Source: Misgurnus anguillicaudatus (taxonomy: Eukaryota > Chordata > Actinopteri > Cypriniformes > Cobitidae). Taken from it: a stretch of 64,000 nucleotides of DNA. A program made the position numbers and the translations under genes. Shown one piece after another: positions 48,416 to 59,629 of the stretch. Every line of letters begins with the position of its first letter. Position 1 is the first letter of the stretch. The stretch covers positions 6,784,001-6,848,000 of the forward strand of contig NC_073346.2 in the NCBI RefSeq assembly GCF_027580225.2, in the 5' to 3' direction. A model generated the notes under the pieces. That model was not told where the DNA came from and did no database searches. It was given only the letters and a program-made list of their open reading frames with translations.

Positions 48416-48673
48416 CATGTGACCAGCTGTCTTTAGGTGTCGTTGCCATATTCGGGCCGTCTCACAGTTCTTCATCAAATGCCGTCCAGTCGATCTGCAA
48501 TGCCCTGGAAGTGCCACACGTTCAAGTGCGATGGAAACATCATCCGATGGACAACAGAGATACGTTTTATGCCAACCTGTATCCCGATTACTCTTCGCTT
48601 AGCTATGCTATCTTAGACCTGGTGCAGTTTCTCAAGTGGAAGACAGCCACTGTGGTTTATGATGACAGTACAG
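48416..48673 (+). CDS. grik3: Kainate receptor GluK3-like, exon 3 (amino-terminal domain)
   Basis: The acceptor is ttcttaccag at 48406-48415 and the donor is acag|gtgagac at 48674. The codon split from the previous exon (G + CA) restores Ala, giving [20 protein letters not shown], then [29 protein letters not shown] and [20 protein letters not shown]. The length, 258 nt, fits the family's exon as I recall it. Residues VPH.Q.RWKHHP.DN.DTFY are closest to GluK3. Two cysteines are present (CDQL and SICNAL). In the family the CDQL cysteine pairs with one encoded further downstream, which is outside this window. The exon is preceded by a palindromic MITE ending near 48174 and followed by a short 565-bp intron. 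Confidence 0.95.
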
Positions 48674-49238
48674 GTGAGACATAATGCCTTTATTGTCCAG
48701 TCTGTCACTGTAAACTGTGTTTCATGATAAATAACGTGCCTGTAGCCAGTGTGGGATTGTCACCTTTTCAAGTTTCTTTTAGGCTCTGTACTTCAATGAT
48801 AAGAAGCAGGAGTCTTTTAATTTATCTGCTGCTGTCAGTATCAATCTTCCGCTGTGCTGGAAAGAGTTTGAATCAAAGAAATCCCACAGTGCGGCCTCTG
48901 ACGGGAAGACAACGGAAAGCATTTCAACCCAGAAACGTCACATAGAAATACGCAGTTAAACCAACATCATTACAAGAAATATTAGGCAAATATCAATCTT
49001 GTCATTTCAGAACTGCTAGCGCTACCAAAAATACTTTATTCAAATAGGTTTCGCAGACACGTCTGTTTTTGGTCAGACAAACCTAAATGTAAAAAGCTTT
49101 CAGACGGCTCAAACGAACAAACAAACCTCCAGCAAATCACCAAAATCAGCTTAAGAATGGCTTACAGTTGTCTCTGATCATTTAAGCCGCAGCATGGCAT
49201 CACATTCACTATTCAGCGCTGTTTCGCTTCTTGTGCAG

Positions 49239-49420
49239 GTTTAATTCGACTTCAGGAGTTAATTATGGCTCCGTCCAGGTATAACATCAGACTGAAGATC
49301 AGACAGCTCCCACTGGACACCACGGACACCAGACCTCTACTTAAGGAAATGAAAAGAAGCCGAGAGTTTCGCATTATTTTTGACTGCAGCCACATAATGG
49401 CAGCACAGATCCTCAAACAA
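49239..49420 (+). CDS. grik3: Kainate receptor GluK3-like, exon 4 (amino-terminal domain)
   Basis: The acceptor is cttgtgcag at 49230-49238 and the donor is acaa|gtgagtt at 49421. The split Gly codon (G|GT) continues YDDST-G into [20 protein letters not shown], then [20 protein letters not shown] and [20 protein letters not shown]. At 182 nt it changes phase from 1 to 0, as the family's corresponding exon does. [18 protein letters not shown] and [19 protein letters not shown] are the best GluK3-specific signals in the window; GluK1 and GluK2 have KAPSRYN and YVIFDCSHE/HVIFDCSHE at these positions. A dispersed SINE-like repeat begins only about 25 bp after the donor. Confidence 0.95.
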
Positions 49421-49456
49421 GTGAGTTCAAGCTCTTTGCTAACAGTTACATGTATG

Positions 49457-49560
49457 CAATTGGCAGATGCTTTTATCTAAAGTAGTAAACAGTGAATTCA
49501 AGCTGTACACTTTATCAGTATATGGGTTCGCCGCTGATCAAACCCACACGCATTTGTGCA
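49457..49560 (+). repeat. Dispersed SINE-like repeat (TTGGCAGATGCTTTTATC), copy 2
   Basis: Reads caattggcagatgcttttat then aacagtgaattcaagctgta and ttatcagtat, parallel to 19702-19829. It begins about 35 bp after the exon 4 donor. Confidence 0.7.
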
Positions 49561-49659
49561 GTTTTGGTGGAAATGTGTTACACGTGTTATGTAGTTACAT
49601 TACTTTTTGATGGAACAAGTAAAGGACCACATTTTGCAAATAAATTTACATTTTAACGG

Positions 49660-50760
49660 ACTTACCCAATTTATAAAATAAACTGAAGAAAAAAGTTATT
49701 GACTAATTTTAAACTCTGTGTATGTTTTGATAATCATTCTGAATCTGATTTCTAAAAAAATTCCTTCACAAAAATGCAATTATTTCAGCTTTTTGCTAAA
49801 AAAATGTATTTGTAAAGAACCCATATTTAAAGGGACATTCCAGTTTTTTTGAAAATACGCTAATTTTCCAGCTCCCCTAGAGTTAAACATTTGATTTTTA
49901 CCGTTTTAGAATCCATTCAGCTGATCTCTGGGTCTGGCGCTACCACTTTTAGCATAGCTTAGCACAATCCATTGAATCTGAGTAGATTCAATCTGATAAG
50001 CGATTTTCTAGGCAGATATGGCTAGGATCTACTGTATATTCTCAAACTGGCATAATAATCAAGGACTTTCTGGTGTAACATGGCTGCAGGAGGCGTAGTG
50101 ATATTACGCACTGCCCCAAAATAGCCCCCTTGGTTACTTTTAATAGCAGGGGAATATTTTCGGGCAGTGCGTAATATCCCTTTGCCTGCTGCAGCCATGT
50201 TACGGCAGCAAAGTCCTTGATTGCGCCAGTTTGAGAGTATAGTTCCTAACCATATCTGCCTAGAAAATCGCAACTTTTAATTTTCCGTACAGTACACGTT
50301 GTAACTACAGAAGAGTTAATTTTTAAATTAAAAAAATATTAAACTTTTTGGTTATTTTTAGCGCGATGCTAATGGTCTAATCAGATTCAATGGATTGCGC
50401 TAAGCTATGCTAAAAGTGCTATCGCCAGACCCGGAGATCAGCTGAATGGATTCCAAAATGATAAAAATAAAATGTTTAACTCTAGGGTAGCTGGAAAATT
50501 TGCATATTTTCAAAAAAACTGGAATGTCCCTTTAAGAGTTTATAAGCAGAGAAAAAAATAGTTAGGATGAAACTTTTTTTTCATGTTTTTTTGTTTGTTT
50601 GTTTAAAAGCAGATGGTCTGTTCTTTCATTTGATATATTTGTATGTTTATATATTTTTATAAGAAAATTTTCCTGGAAGGCATTTTGTGAAACTTTTGTG
50701 AAAGTCACATAAAATGCTGGCGCATAACTTTTCAAAAAATGGCTGGCGGGGAATGAGTTA
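49660..50760 (+). repeat. Dispersed repeat, copy with inserted MITE
   Basis: The same repeat as 15125-15590, running from acttacccaatttata to ggctggcggggaatgagtta. It is interrupted at 49831-50531. The two flanks join to the uninterrupted order seen at 15 kb. Confidence 0.85.
49831..50531. mobile_element. TTAA-flanked palindromic MITE in intron 4, 701 bp
   Basis: TTAA lies at 49827-49830 and 50532-50535. The termini AGGGACATTCCAGTTTTTTT and AAACTGGAATGTCCCT are inverted. The arms mirror each other throughout: agctcccctagagttaaaca with tgtttaactctagggtagct, gatctctgggtctggcgcta near its counterpart, and ggctgcaggaggcgtagtga with its reverse. The empty site is at about 15392. Related copy at 34041-34633. 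Confidence 0.93.
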
Positions 50761-50764
50761 AAAA

Positions 50765-51455
50765 CACCACATAGACATAAACAACAATAAAAAACTTGAT
50801 TTTCACCACAGGGGGACTTTAATATGCAACTTACTTTTCAGTTTAATTATGTGGATTAACATGCTCTCCAAGCTTAAAATGAAATGAGACATGCACACTC
50901 ATGCATGAGCAGAAACAGACACTAGTCAGACACAGAGATGGCAGGCCAGAGCTTTTCATTCAGAAGTGGAGCTGGAGGCTGAATGCAGTCACCATAGACA
51001 AAAACAAAAGACAAAAAAAAATGATTCCATAGATATGGGACTTGGACCTCGGTCATATCTGGATGATAATGTCCATGTTCAGATGCAAAACTTGCAGGAG
51101 TTACAAGCAGGGACCTCACTGGGCCCTGGGGCTATACGTTTCTACAGCCCTTCACCACCATCTCTTTAAGTCACCAACCATAGAAAATTAAGTTGAGATC
51201 TGTCTAACACTGCAGAAGTTATTTTGATGAATAGAATCAAGATGAGACACAAAATTGACAGAAGCAATGAATAAGAAATACATTGTAAAAAGTAATCAAA
51301 TACAGTGCATTGCCTTCATTCTTCAATCTTAATTTAGAAAAAATAATTCAGTCAAGGACAGTAAATGATTTCCTTTTTAATGTTTGATTAACATTATTGA
51401 CACAAATACCATATTTGTCTTTAGTTTCTCTTTAAGACTTTAGGATCTCATTTAC
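50765..51455. other. Non-coding intron 4 sequence; nothing recognised
   Basis: No exon with kainate-receptor similarity and no element termini. Confidence 0.45.
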
Positions 51456-51459
51456 CAGT

Positions 51460-52045
51460 GTTTCCCAACTCCAGTCCTCATGAACCCGCACCCAGCATGT
51501 ATTCGATGTGTCTTTTAATAAAACAGCTGATTCAACTCAATGTTTGAATAAATGGGGTCCACTTCATGCAGCACAGACCGACATCAAAGTCCCGTGAGAG
51601 CAATTTAAAAGCAGACTGCAACGTATGATTTCTTAAATCATTCTCGCAGTAATTTGATGTCATAAACCTGTTGGTTCTTGCGGCACTACATAAAGTTAAA
51701 CACACCTGGGGTGAATTGCAACCGGATGTGATCATCCCTACTGTAAGCCTTATTCCCCTCGAAACTCAGAGCTCTAGTGTGTAATCCGAGAAAAGAGTTG
51801 TACAATTGTGTACATAGTTTGGCTGTTAAAATTACACACGCAGCGTCATTTTCTCTTTATCTGGAGCTATACTGTTTATGCAGCGTCACATTCCCAAAGT
51901 GCCCTTCAGAGGAGCGCAAAAACACTATTGGGTATTCAATCCTACTAATGTCTCCCTAATAACACACTAACAATCTGATTAGTTGAATTAGGAGACATCT
52001 AAAACATTCTGAGAACACGAAGGCGTTTGGAGTTGGGAAACAGTC
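51460..52045. mobile_element. MITE with CAGTGTTTCCCAACTCCAG ends
   Basis: The left end, agtgtttcccaactccagtc, is mirrored by tttggagttgggaaacagt at the right. Inside, about 51560-51725 carries a separate module (acttcatgcagcacagaccg … gttcttgcggcactacataa) whose relatives occur at about 58325-58446. This suggests an insertion within it. Confidence 0.65.
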
Positions 52046-52233
52046 ATGTAGCTTTAACTTCTTACATTACTAACATTAAACACACACACGACTGATGTAT
52101 CCAGGATACTCGCAATACTGGACACTTAACACTTACTGAAATAAATTCCCCAGTGATTAATGTGCCTGATTGGTCTGATTTATTTTTAAACCACAAGAAC
52201 GCGTTTGAATAAGCTTCCGTCATGACGTCTTAA

Positions 52234-52539
52234 AGGGGACATTTCACAAGACTTTTTAAGATGTCAAATAAATCGTTGGTGTCCCCAGAGTACGTAGTTT
52301 GAGCTCAAAATACCCAATAGATGGTTGGATAATGCAGATTAAGAGGTGGTATTATCCCCTTCTGACATCACAAGGGGAGCCGAATTTCAATGATCTATTT
52401 TTTACATGCTTACAGAGAATGGTTTACCAAAACTAAGTTACTGGGTTGATCTTTTTCACATTTTCTAGATTGATAGAAGCACTGTGGACTCAATTATAGC
52501 ACTTAAACATGGAAAAAGTCAGAGTTCATGATGTACCCT
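52234..52539 (+). mobile_element. GGGGACAT-family MITE, copy 3, internally deleted
   Basis: TTAA at 52230-52233 precedes aggggacatttcacaagact. The order of modules follows 26092-26810, but the section between cccaatagatg and gttggataatgcag is missing. The right TTAA has mutated (ccctttactg). Confidence 0.85.
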
Positions 52540-52544
52540 TTACT

Positions 52545-53335
52545 GTGATTATATTACAATGATCATCGCCCACCATTTATGCAAATACAGAGTTTGTTTA
52601 AACACAAAAAGCAATCCATCAATGCAATAATCAAACTAACCTAAAGTCGGTAGGGAGGACGGTGGTCCTGTGTTTTTAGCTGCTCCCTGTTTCTGGTCCA
52701 CAACTTTTATTCCATCAGCTTTAGAAAAATAACTTGATAGTTTGGGGATTTTATGGGAGTAATTCAGGTTTTTACTTTAAAGTGATTTCTTTTTTGATCC
52801 TCAAAGCTGACATTTTACCCATCAAAGATTGCTCTTAGTGTGACCATTTTACAGATTAGACTAGACGACGTGAGCAGCAATGATAATTCATTGGTGGATG
52901 GGGACATCCTTAAGGTGCAGTAATCACATGATGAGTCGTTAGATAAAGCAAATTCAAACGTTTATATTTTCAGTGATAAGCTCTGGAGTTTACGGCAAAG
53001 CTTCACTAAGTAATTGCGGGCATATGTCGGGGGCGTTGTGGAGCTTTGGCGATTGGCTCTACTTATAGTCAGTCAATTTTCACATCCCTCTTCTTGCAGC
53101 CCTGCCTAAGCCTATTGTTAAACCGGCCCTGGTGACAAGACTCAATGGTAATCAATAGTCATGTTTAAAACGTGCCTGACAAATGTAGACAATAGGAATA
53201 TTTATCTTCATGCAGAGCTGCGCAGATTGATCAGCGTATGACATCAAATTACAGTGAGTGATTGAAAAACATACGGATCAGTACTTAAGTAATGTCATAC
53301 TCTGACTGGTCTGCATAGCGTCATATGAAGTCAAA
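52545..53335. other. Non-coding intron 4 sequence; nothing recognised
   Basis: No coding or element signature supported. Confidence 0.4.
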
Positions 53336-53341
53336 CACACA

Positions 53342-53492
53342 TGCACTGTAAAAAATTTGCTGTAATTATGCAGCTGGTTGCCAGTAACTTACTGTAGAAG
53401 ATAAAGACTGAACATGGTTCATATTCATTTAACTTTGAACAAATAACATAAATGTAAAATCTACAGTAAGTTATTGGCAATGAATAACACAC
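53342..53492. repeat. Short MITE-like inverted repeat
   Basis: gccagtaacttactgtaga (about 53380-53398) mirrors tctacagtaagttattggc (about 53460-53478). It is preceded by cactgtaaaaaatttgctgt. Confidence 0.6.
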
Positions 53493-53494
53493 GT

Positions 53495-54688
53495 TAACCC
53501 GGATGCTGCAAATCATTTTGACAGGTACAGTTTAACATTACCCAAAATTAAATATAAATATGTCTTTTAATTAAGCAATATGGCTGGAGTAGGAGTGTTA
53601 TATAGCTCTATATCATCACGGCTGTGATTAGGCCAGAGGCACGAGGCCGCAGAAAACATGTACGGGCATTTTCTTGATGTCAAAGATTAGTGGAACATAA
53701 TGATAATGATAAACTTCACACATACAGCTACTAAAAATCATCTAGCATCATCATTGAATTCTATGAAATTGAAAATATTTCACCCATTGACCTTTGCATA
53801 TATCCTGTAGGTTAACTGTAGGCTGTATATCGCTTCACATGTGAACTTGTGAAACATTGGCGTCGGCTCCACAGTGCTCCTATTAAACTGAGTCCTGCGG
53901 TCACCTGTCTAAAACCTCTGTCAGCCGGTGCATGTGCTTCGCCTCCGGCCACAGAGAAATGGGAAACGTGAATCTATGGGACAAATCCCAGACGTCTTTA
54001 AAGGGCTGTCGGCCCTTTCACTGGTGTGTCCGTGTGTGCGGCGAGGAAATTTCTGCTACCCAGCGATAGACATGAAATGGCTTCAGAGTTTAGCAAAACC
54101 TCGACCTTCCTGCTCGACAGATGAAGAACGAGGAGATTTGATTGGCGGTCAATGTAGAAACAGCTCCATATGTTTAATTAAAGGACCAGTTTCTCCCAAA
54201 ATGATAGAAAAAAACACATTGTTTTAAACCAGTATGAATTGAGTCAGTTAGAAGTGGTGCAGAACTTAAAGCTCCAAAAGTGCCAGACCTCTGCAGAATA
54301 TTACCAAACACGTTTGTCAAATACAATCATATAACATCAAGTCATTTAGTAGCTCATTGACTTTTACTGTATGTAGAAGGAGACCCATTATGTTCTTCCC
54401 AAAATCTCAATTTGCGTTCCTCAAAAATGTATACGGCTTTGACTTGAGCTTGAGTAAATGATGGCAGAATTGATATTTCTGGGTGCACTGTGAGAATGCC
54501 AGCAGGAGTCCTCTGTCATGCCGTGTAATATCGCAGACGTCAATTGATCAAACTGACTCGAGTGCCTGCTCATTGTTCCTCTATTCTCTTGCAATCTCAT
54601 TTGTTGAACATTGTTTGTGTTCGCGTCCACAATCATCGCAAATATGACATAGTGACCTTTCTCATCGTCTTTTCTTCTCTTCTCACAG
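53495..54688. other. Non-coding end of intron 4
   Basis: No repeat termini recognised. The last 40 bases are pyrimidine-rich, leading into the exon 5 acceptor. Confidence 0.45.
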
Positions 54689-54742
54689 GCCCAGATGATG
54701 GGAATGATGACAGAGTACTACCACTACATCTTCACCACTCTG
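54689..54742 (+). CDS. grik3: Kainate receptor GluK3-like, exon 5 (54-nt micro-exon)
   Basis: The acceptor is ttctcacag at 54680-54688 and the donor is actctg|gtaatg at 54743. The exon is exactly 18 codons, phase 0 to 0: AQMMGMMTEYYHYIFTTL. This matches the invariant kainate-receptor run MGMMTEYYHY.FTTL. The two residues before MGMM (QM here) vary between paralogues. The exon is isolated, with 5.3 kb of intron before it and 6.1 kb after it, so it is easily missed by automatic prediction. A longer open frame across it (54544-54813) reads into both introns and is not real coding sequence. Confidence 0.93.
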
Positions 54743-55730
54743 GTAATGCACCACAGTACCAACAGCAAATTGAAACTCATTTGTTCTTGTGCTACTCTCA
54801 CTTTATTTTTTGATGAATGGCTTTTAATTGCAGATGAGCTTTGGATCCAGTCCGCAGTATCAATTTCACTTGACAAAACAGCCTTAATGGAGTTTCCGCC
54901 CAGCGGTGCAAATGTTAGTCTAGCTCGAATCAACAAAACGGGTTTGAAAAGCCTCTAAGCAAGCGCCAAAGTCAATGACAAATGCGTGTCGCCTCTAGAC
55001 ATCGACGGACATTCGAATGAAGTGTCCTGTACGTTTTGAATTCGAACCCTCGCAAATTGTTTTCTCGGATAGCCCGCCTGTCATCTGCAAATGCCAAGCC
55101 CACATTTTCAACGGCCTTCTGATGCTCCTTATATGTCGAGTCGTGAATTATGAGCGAGTCTCGCTGATTATTACCCAACGCGCTGTGAAACCAATCAGCC
55201 GTGTGTTTTACATTAAAGTATGATGATTCTGTAGCCCACATAAATTGATATATGATATTTTTACACATATATCACTGGTGATGATAAATAGAGCGTGCCC
55301 GACACTCTTAGCTGATGCATGACTGTGATTTCGCTGCAAGCTGATCTTCTCCATACAGCACTGCTGAAATGCTGACACATACAAAACATTCATGTTAGTC
55401 TAGTTCCATTTTGTTGCATATCAAAATGTCGCTAAAGCTTTTCTGAGACCTTAGTAAACACACCACACATTCATTAGAGATCAGAAGGGATCAAAGCTCT
55501 GGCTGTACATGATTCCATTTGTTGCATGGCTACTTATCAAATAAAGAAATATAGTGACACCAAAAAAGGATTTAATTTAATTTAATTGTTTGTTTAGTTT
55601 TGATTCATGTCATTCAGTTTACTTTCATTATTAACCTTGTTAGTTTCCTCAGTTAATACTGATTGTCACTTGTGTTTTGTTTAGTTCTCTGGTTCACTCC
55701 TGTGTATTTATACAATGGTAGCGAACTTCT
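54743..55730. other. Start of intron 5; nothing recognised
   Basis: No further coding exon. The frame open after exon 5 ends shortly. Confidence 0.45.
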
Positions 55731-56139
55731 TTATGAGAGTCTAATCCACAATCATAAAACAGGCATAATGTCATACACATGCTAGCAGTCCAATACCCAA
55801 GCCAGACAGGGCACAACACAGTTCAAAAACAGCTGGGACAGGGTTATCCAGAAACAGGACAGACGCTGGGACAGGGTTATCCAGAAACAGGCACATGGAA
55901 TAAAGGAACAACAGAGAATGCTCAGAAATGCAGTGTTACACTAACATGACTTAAAGAATGATTCAATAAGCCAGGTTAAATAGGCAGTGGTGACAGAGAT
56001 GTAGAGACGGCAATTAGACAATAATGAGTCTTTATGCAAGGAACTGTAGGAAAGTCCTGAGGCTCTGGGGAGCAAAGCCTCAGAGGGAGCCATGGTGGTA
56101 ACAGGCTTCCAGACGCTCCTTGGAAGAACATAGTCCAGA

Positions 56140-57411
56140 TTGGTGTTGGGGCAGAGTTGGACCAGGGAGAAGGACAGACCAGGGCAGTGCAGGCGGAGTC
56201 AGAGACCAGGGCAGAACCAGGGACCAGGGAGGTGCTGGTGGCCATGGGAACTAGGGCAGAGTTGGAGGCCAGGAAGGTGCCATTGGCAATGGGAACAAGA
56301 GGGAGCTGGAGACCAGGGTGGTGCAAGAACCAGGGCAGAGTCTGAGACATGGGTGGTGCCGGTGATGACAGGATTTAGGGAGGAACTGGAGACCAGTGTG
56401 GTGCCGATTACATGGTGCAAGGAGCATAGAAAACTCAGGGGATGCATCTTGGCTGTGACAGATAACACAGGGAACTCAGATTCAGCCATCTTTGCTGGGA
56501 CCACCAGACTTGGGACCTGCACAAAAACCAGCGGAGGGTCCTCCAGACTGGAGGCAAGTAACACTGGAGAGACGGCCATGTTGTGAACAGGCTCTGGAGA
56601 GGCGGCTGCCACAAAAACAAGGGCTGCATTCAGCTCTGACAATATGTTGCTCAAAACATTGTTTTTTTAACAGAAACGATGATGTGTTGAACACCCTGTT
56701 CTGATGACGCAAGAGTTGTCACTACATGCCATTCTTTTGTGTTCTTTTTTAAATGTTTCTGGAGCCTGATGAAATCTTTATATATACGTATTTAATACTG
56801 TAAAATAGATGTTACGGTCACTACATTTGCTGTCCAGGATGAAAGGCAACATTCCAACTTAAACATATTGTGCGAGGTGTTTCTTTAGTACCGCATGGTT
56901 TATTTACATGTTGCTGCTGATTGGACTGCAGTTCTGACACACTCACCAAACAAAAGAAAACGTATCTCAAACCCCGGTACACATCTTTTCCAGGATGCAT
57001 GTCATACAAACAGGAAACCATAGCAAAAAGTTGCACACCGTTTTGAACTTGAAAGTGCCCCAGGCTTGCCACCATTAACATAATGCACACAAGCTTCCCA
57101 CCACCCGCAGAGCCTGATGCCTACTGCCCTCCCCAAAAAGCCTTTAAGCTAGGTGTTCTCATTAGCCTTCCCAAAAGTGAAGGGAGACCCGACCATTGGC
57201 AGAGCGTAATCCTAGAACTGTTTAAATGTCTCTCGAGGACCATAACTAGTAAATGATGTCTGATAGGTTGATTAAGTCCATAACAGGAAAAGTCTTTCTA
57301 CATAAAATCCTAGAGGTTGGTGGTGTTGGCAATGTTCAAAAAGGCCTGGATGTGTTCCATGGGGGAACGAGTTCCCAGGGTCAGATGGACGAGGGCTACT
57401 GCAGGATCCAT
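56140..57411 (-). pseudogene. Broken gag-like reading frame of the LTR element
   Basis: Minus strand from 57411 reads MDPAVALVHLTLGTRSPMEH then IQAFLNIANTTNL before stops and frame changes. Later there is LEKHLNSSRITLCQWSG. This resembles the short gag-like proteins of fish LTR elements, which start MDPA. Farther on (about 56640-56430) a minus-strand frame gives ASPEPVHNMAVSPVLLASSL and VPSLVVPAKMAESEFPVLS, the PEPVH/MA-type repeats I associate with the same proteins. The segment 56140-56400 is a GGGCAG/CCAGGG-rich low-complexity continuation. Several stops interrupt it, so it is not functional. Open frames on the + strand here are artefacts of the repeat. Confidence 0.55.
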
Positions 57412-57608
57412 TAAATGCTGAAGTATTCTGGAACAAACTTCTTTGATTTTGGAAGGGTTGAAGATCCAAATGCAGCTTTATTACAGTAGAGGGTAATCCA
57501 CAATCCTAAAACCAGTAAAACAGGCAAAAGGTCATACACATCCTAGCAGTCAAATAACCAAGACAGACAGGGCAGAACACAGTACAGAAACAGACACATG
57601 GAGCAATT

Positions 57609-58050
57609 GTTGTAGAAAAATCCATATTTAAAACTTTATAAACGAAAATAACTAGCTTCCGATAACGCCACCATCTTAGTGTCGTCCGCATTCAAGATAA
57701 GAGCGTACGCAGTTTACGAAGGTTTCTCTGCTGCTGTGGTCATACGTCACAAGAAAAGTGTGTACACTACACTGAGCGCGATACTCTCTCCTGAATACAG
57801 AGGAGTCTAAGATGGCAGCGCTACTGGAAGCTAGTTATTTTCATTTATAAAGTTTTAAATATGGATATTTCTACAACAACAAAATGCGGATTACTCCCAG
57901 GAGGCCTTTGTTTATTATCCTGGAGCTGTTTGGATTTATTTGGGGATTTATATAAGGATAAAACAAATTTTTTGGACTTGAAGGACGTAGACCCCGTAAC
58001 TTAACATTTGATTAACTGAAACATCGAAGACATTTTCTAAAATAACTGAA
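57609..58050. mobile_element. Palindrome-headed repeat inserted in LTR block B
   Basis: gttgtagaaaaatccatatt then taaaactttataaacgaaaa and taactagcttcc (57609 on) mirror ggaagctagttattttcatt then tataaagttttaaatatgga and tatttctacaac, ending at 57877. A further collinear tail (aggaggcctttgtttattat, aaaacaaattttttggactt) reaches about 58050. Confidence 0.75.
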
Positions 58051-58095
58051 AATGTGTTAGTCTGAAAAATTATATTATAATTAACTATACTTTAA

Positions 58096-58824
58096 GGCTA
58101 CGTTTACACGTGGGCGGCTATTTTCATAAACAGACATTTCAAAATGATATCGTGCACACACGTCAGTTTTCAGAAAAGTGTTTATTTACACGTACTCGTG
58201 CATATATGCCGTCAAGAGAAGCTCAAGCCCACATAAGCCAATCACTGGCAGCGCTGGTGGTGACGCAGACTGGTTCTTCGTGTTGGAGGGAGGAGTTGTT
58301 GCAGTAGGTGTTCGATGACGTTATAGTACCGCAAGAATGATTCGAAATTAGACCTCCACATGTTATTTCTCAACTCGCTCTCGCGGTACGTTGACATCAT
58401 CCATCTGTCGGTTCTTGCAGCGCCGCATGAAGTCGAACGCGTGTAAAATTGCTGACCTCCGAGCACTCGTCTCTGCTCCTCGACATAATGTAGGCAGCTG
58501 TATTTGCAAATACAAACACACAAAACGAGTTTGCACGAACATAAATGTGATCTTGGAAGCATGTAAGTCACATGTAAACATAGGTCGCACTTTTGACGTA
58601 GGTGCGAGCTCTGGCGCATATTGTGTGACGTTGCCTGCTTAAACATCCGTTTGTCTCAGTTTACATGCCGTACAACCAAAGATTTTCAAGATCTCCACTC
58701 TGGCCGGAGTTTTTAGAAACAATCGGTTTCAGAGGCGAGTTCTCCGTTTGCGTGTAAACGAGGGGCACAAACGAAGATAAATCTCTCAGTTTTTAAAAAT
58801 AACCATGTACGTGTAAACAGGGCC
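58096..58824. mobile_element. PIF/Harbinger-like MITE, copy 2, 729 bp
   Basis: Target duplication TAA at 58093-58095 and 58825-58827. The ends GGCTACGTTTACACGTGG and CATGTACGTGTAAACAGGGCC are imperfect inverted repeats, as in 39952-40675. It lies inside LTR block B. Overlapping open frames on both strands at 58242-58646 are element-derived. Confidence 0.8.
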
Positions 58825-59011
58825 TAAAACTACATAGAATGTTCAGAAATGCTGTTTTACAACACAAAGTATAACTGAATGATTTGGGTTAAATAGACAG
58901 GGGTGACAGAGATAACGAGACACAGGTGACAGCAAATAAAAAATAATGAGTCTAAGTGTAAGGAACTGGGGAAATGAAGTCCTGAGGATCCGGGGAGCAA
59001 AGCCTCTGGTG

Positions 59012-59486
59012 GCCAACAGAAGATAGTTAGGAGTATCTCTTCGGTTATCATATTTGTGTAGATCTCTTTGGTGATTCTCCTAATAAAAAAATGTGCGTTG
59101 GTTCTCTTTACTGTAGTCTGGAGTTTTGACACACAAATATTAATCTCACTGCTATAAACTCAAACAGCTTTGGTTTCATTCTTTGTACATGAATCAGACT
59201 TTATTGTCTGTATTTTGTCAATTTTTGGACAGACCTGGTAAAGAATTTGTTTGTCTGTTTTCTTAAAAAATGTTAAATGTCCTGTTAAATGGCAGTATTA
59301 TTATTTGTTGTTATTAAAGTATTCAGTTGATTAAATTAATTACACAATATTGCAATTACTGTAAACTAATTAAAATTCTGGCTTTACAAGTCTATATAGT
59401 GTTTGTTTCCATATCATTAAACATAAGTCCAACAGTCTAGCTGAATAAATAGGTTCAGGGATGATCCCCATCATTTTGTTCCACTA
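59012..59486. other. Non-coding intron 5 sequence; nothing recognised
   Basis: AT-rich, no signature. Confidence 0.45.
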
Positions 59487-59487
59487 A

Positions 59488-59627
59488 CCCCTGCTGAAAA
59501 AAACAGTATCAAACCAGCATGGGAATTATGCTGGTTTGATGCTGGTTTAGCTGGTGGTCACCAGCATACCAGCACCAAAACACAAATGTATGCTGGTCTT
59601 GCTGGTATGCTGTTTTTTTCAGCAGGG
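59488..59627. mobile_element. Short palindromic MITE, CCCTGCTGAAAAAAACAG ends, 140 bp
   Basis: The ends ccctgctgaaaaaaacag and ctgtttttttcagcaggg are exact inverted copies. The interior repeats tgctggt/accagca motifs (gctggtttgatgctggttta). Confidence 0.93.
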
Positions 59628-59629
59628 AC

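Larger units (their letters stand above)
55735..59010 (-). mobile_element. Non-autonomous LTR-type retroelement on the minus strand, split by later insertions
   Basis: Two related terminal blocks flank a central part. Block A is 55735-56090. Block B is 57471-57606 continued at 58828-59010. Shared words, in order: taatccacaatc, aggtcatacacatcctagca (catgctagca in A), agacagggca, cagaaacag, acatgga, atgttcagaaatg (atgctcagaaatg in A), aataatgagtct, aaggaactg, gaagtcctgagg and ggggagcaaagcct. On the minus strand the central part begins just after block B with an MDPA start near 57411. Only a gag-like remnant and low-complexity sequence remain; no protease, reverse transcriptase or integrase is seen. 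Confidence 0.65.

Noticed and set aside
56140..56654. Open frames of about 150 codons on both strands
   Set aside because: Produced by low-complexity, gag-like retroelement remnants on the minus strand; the + strand frame is a shadow.
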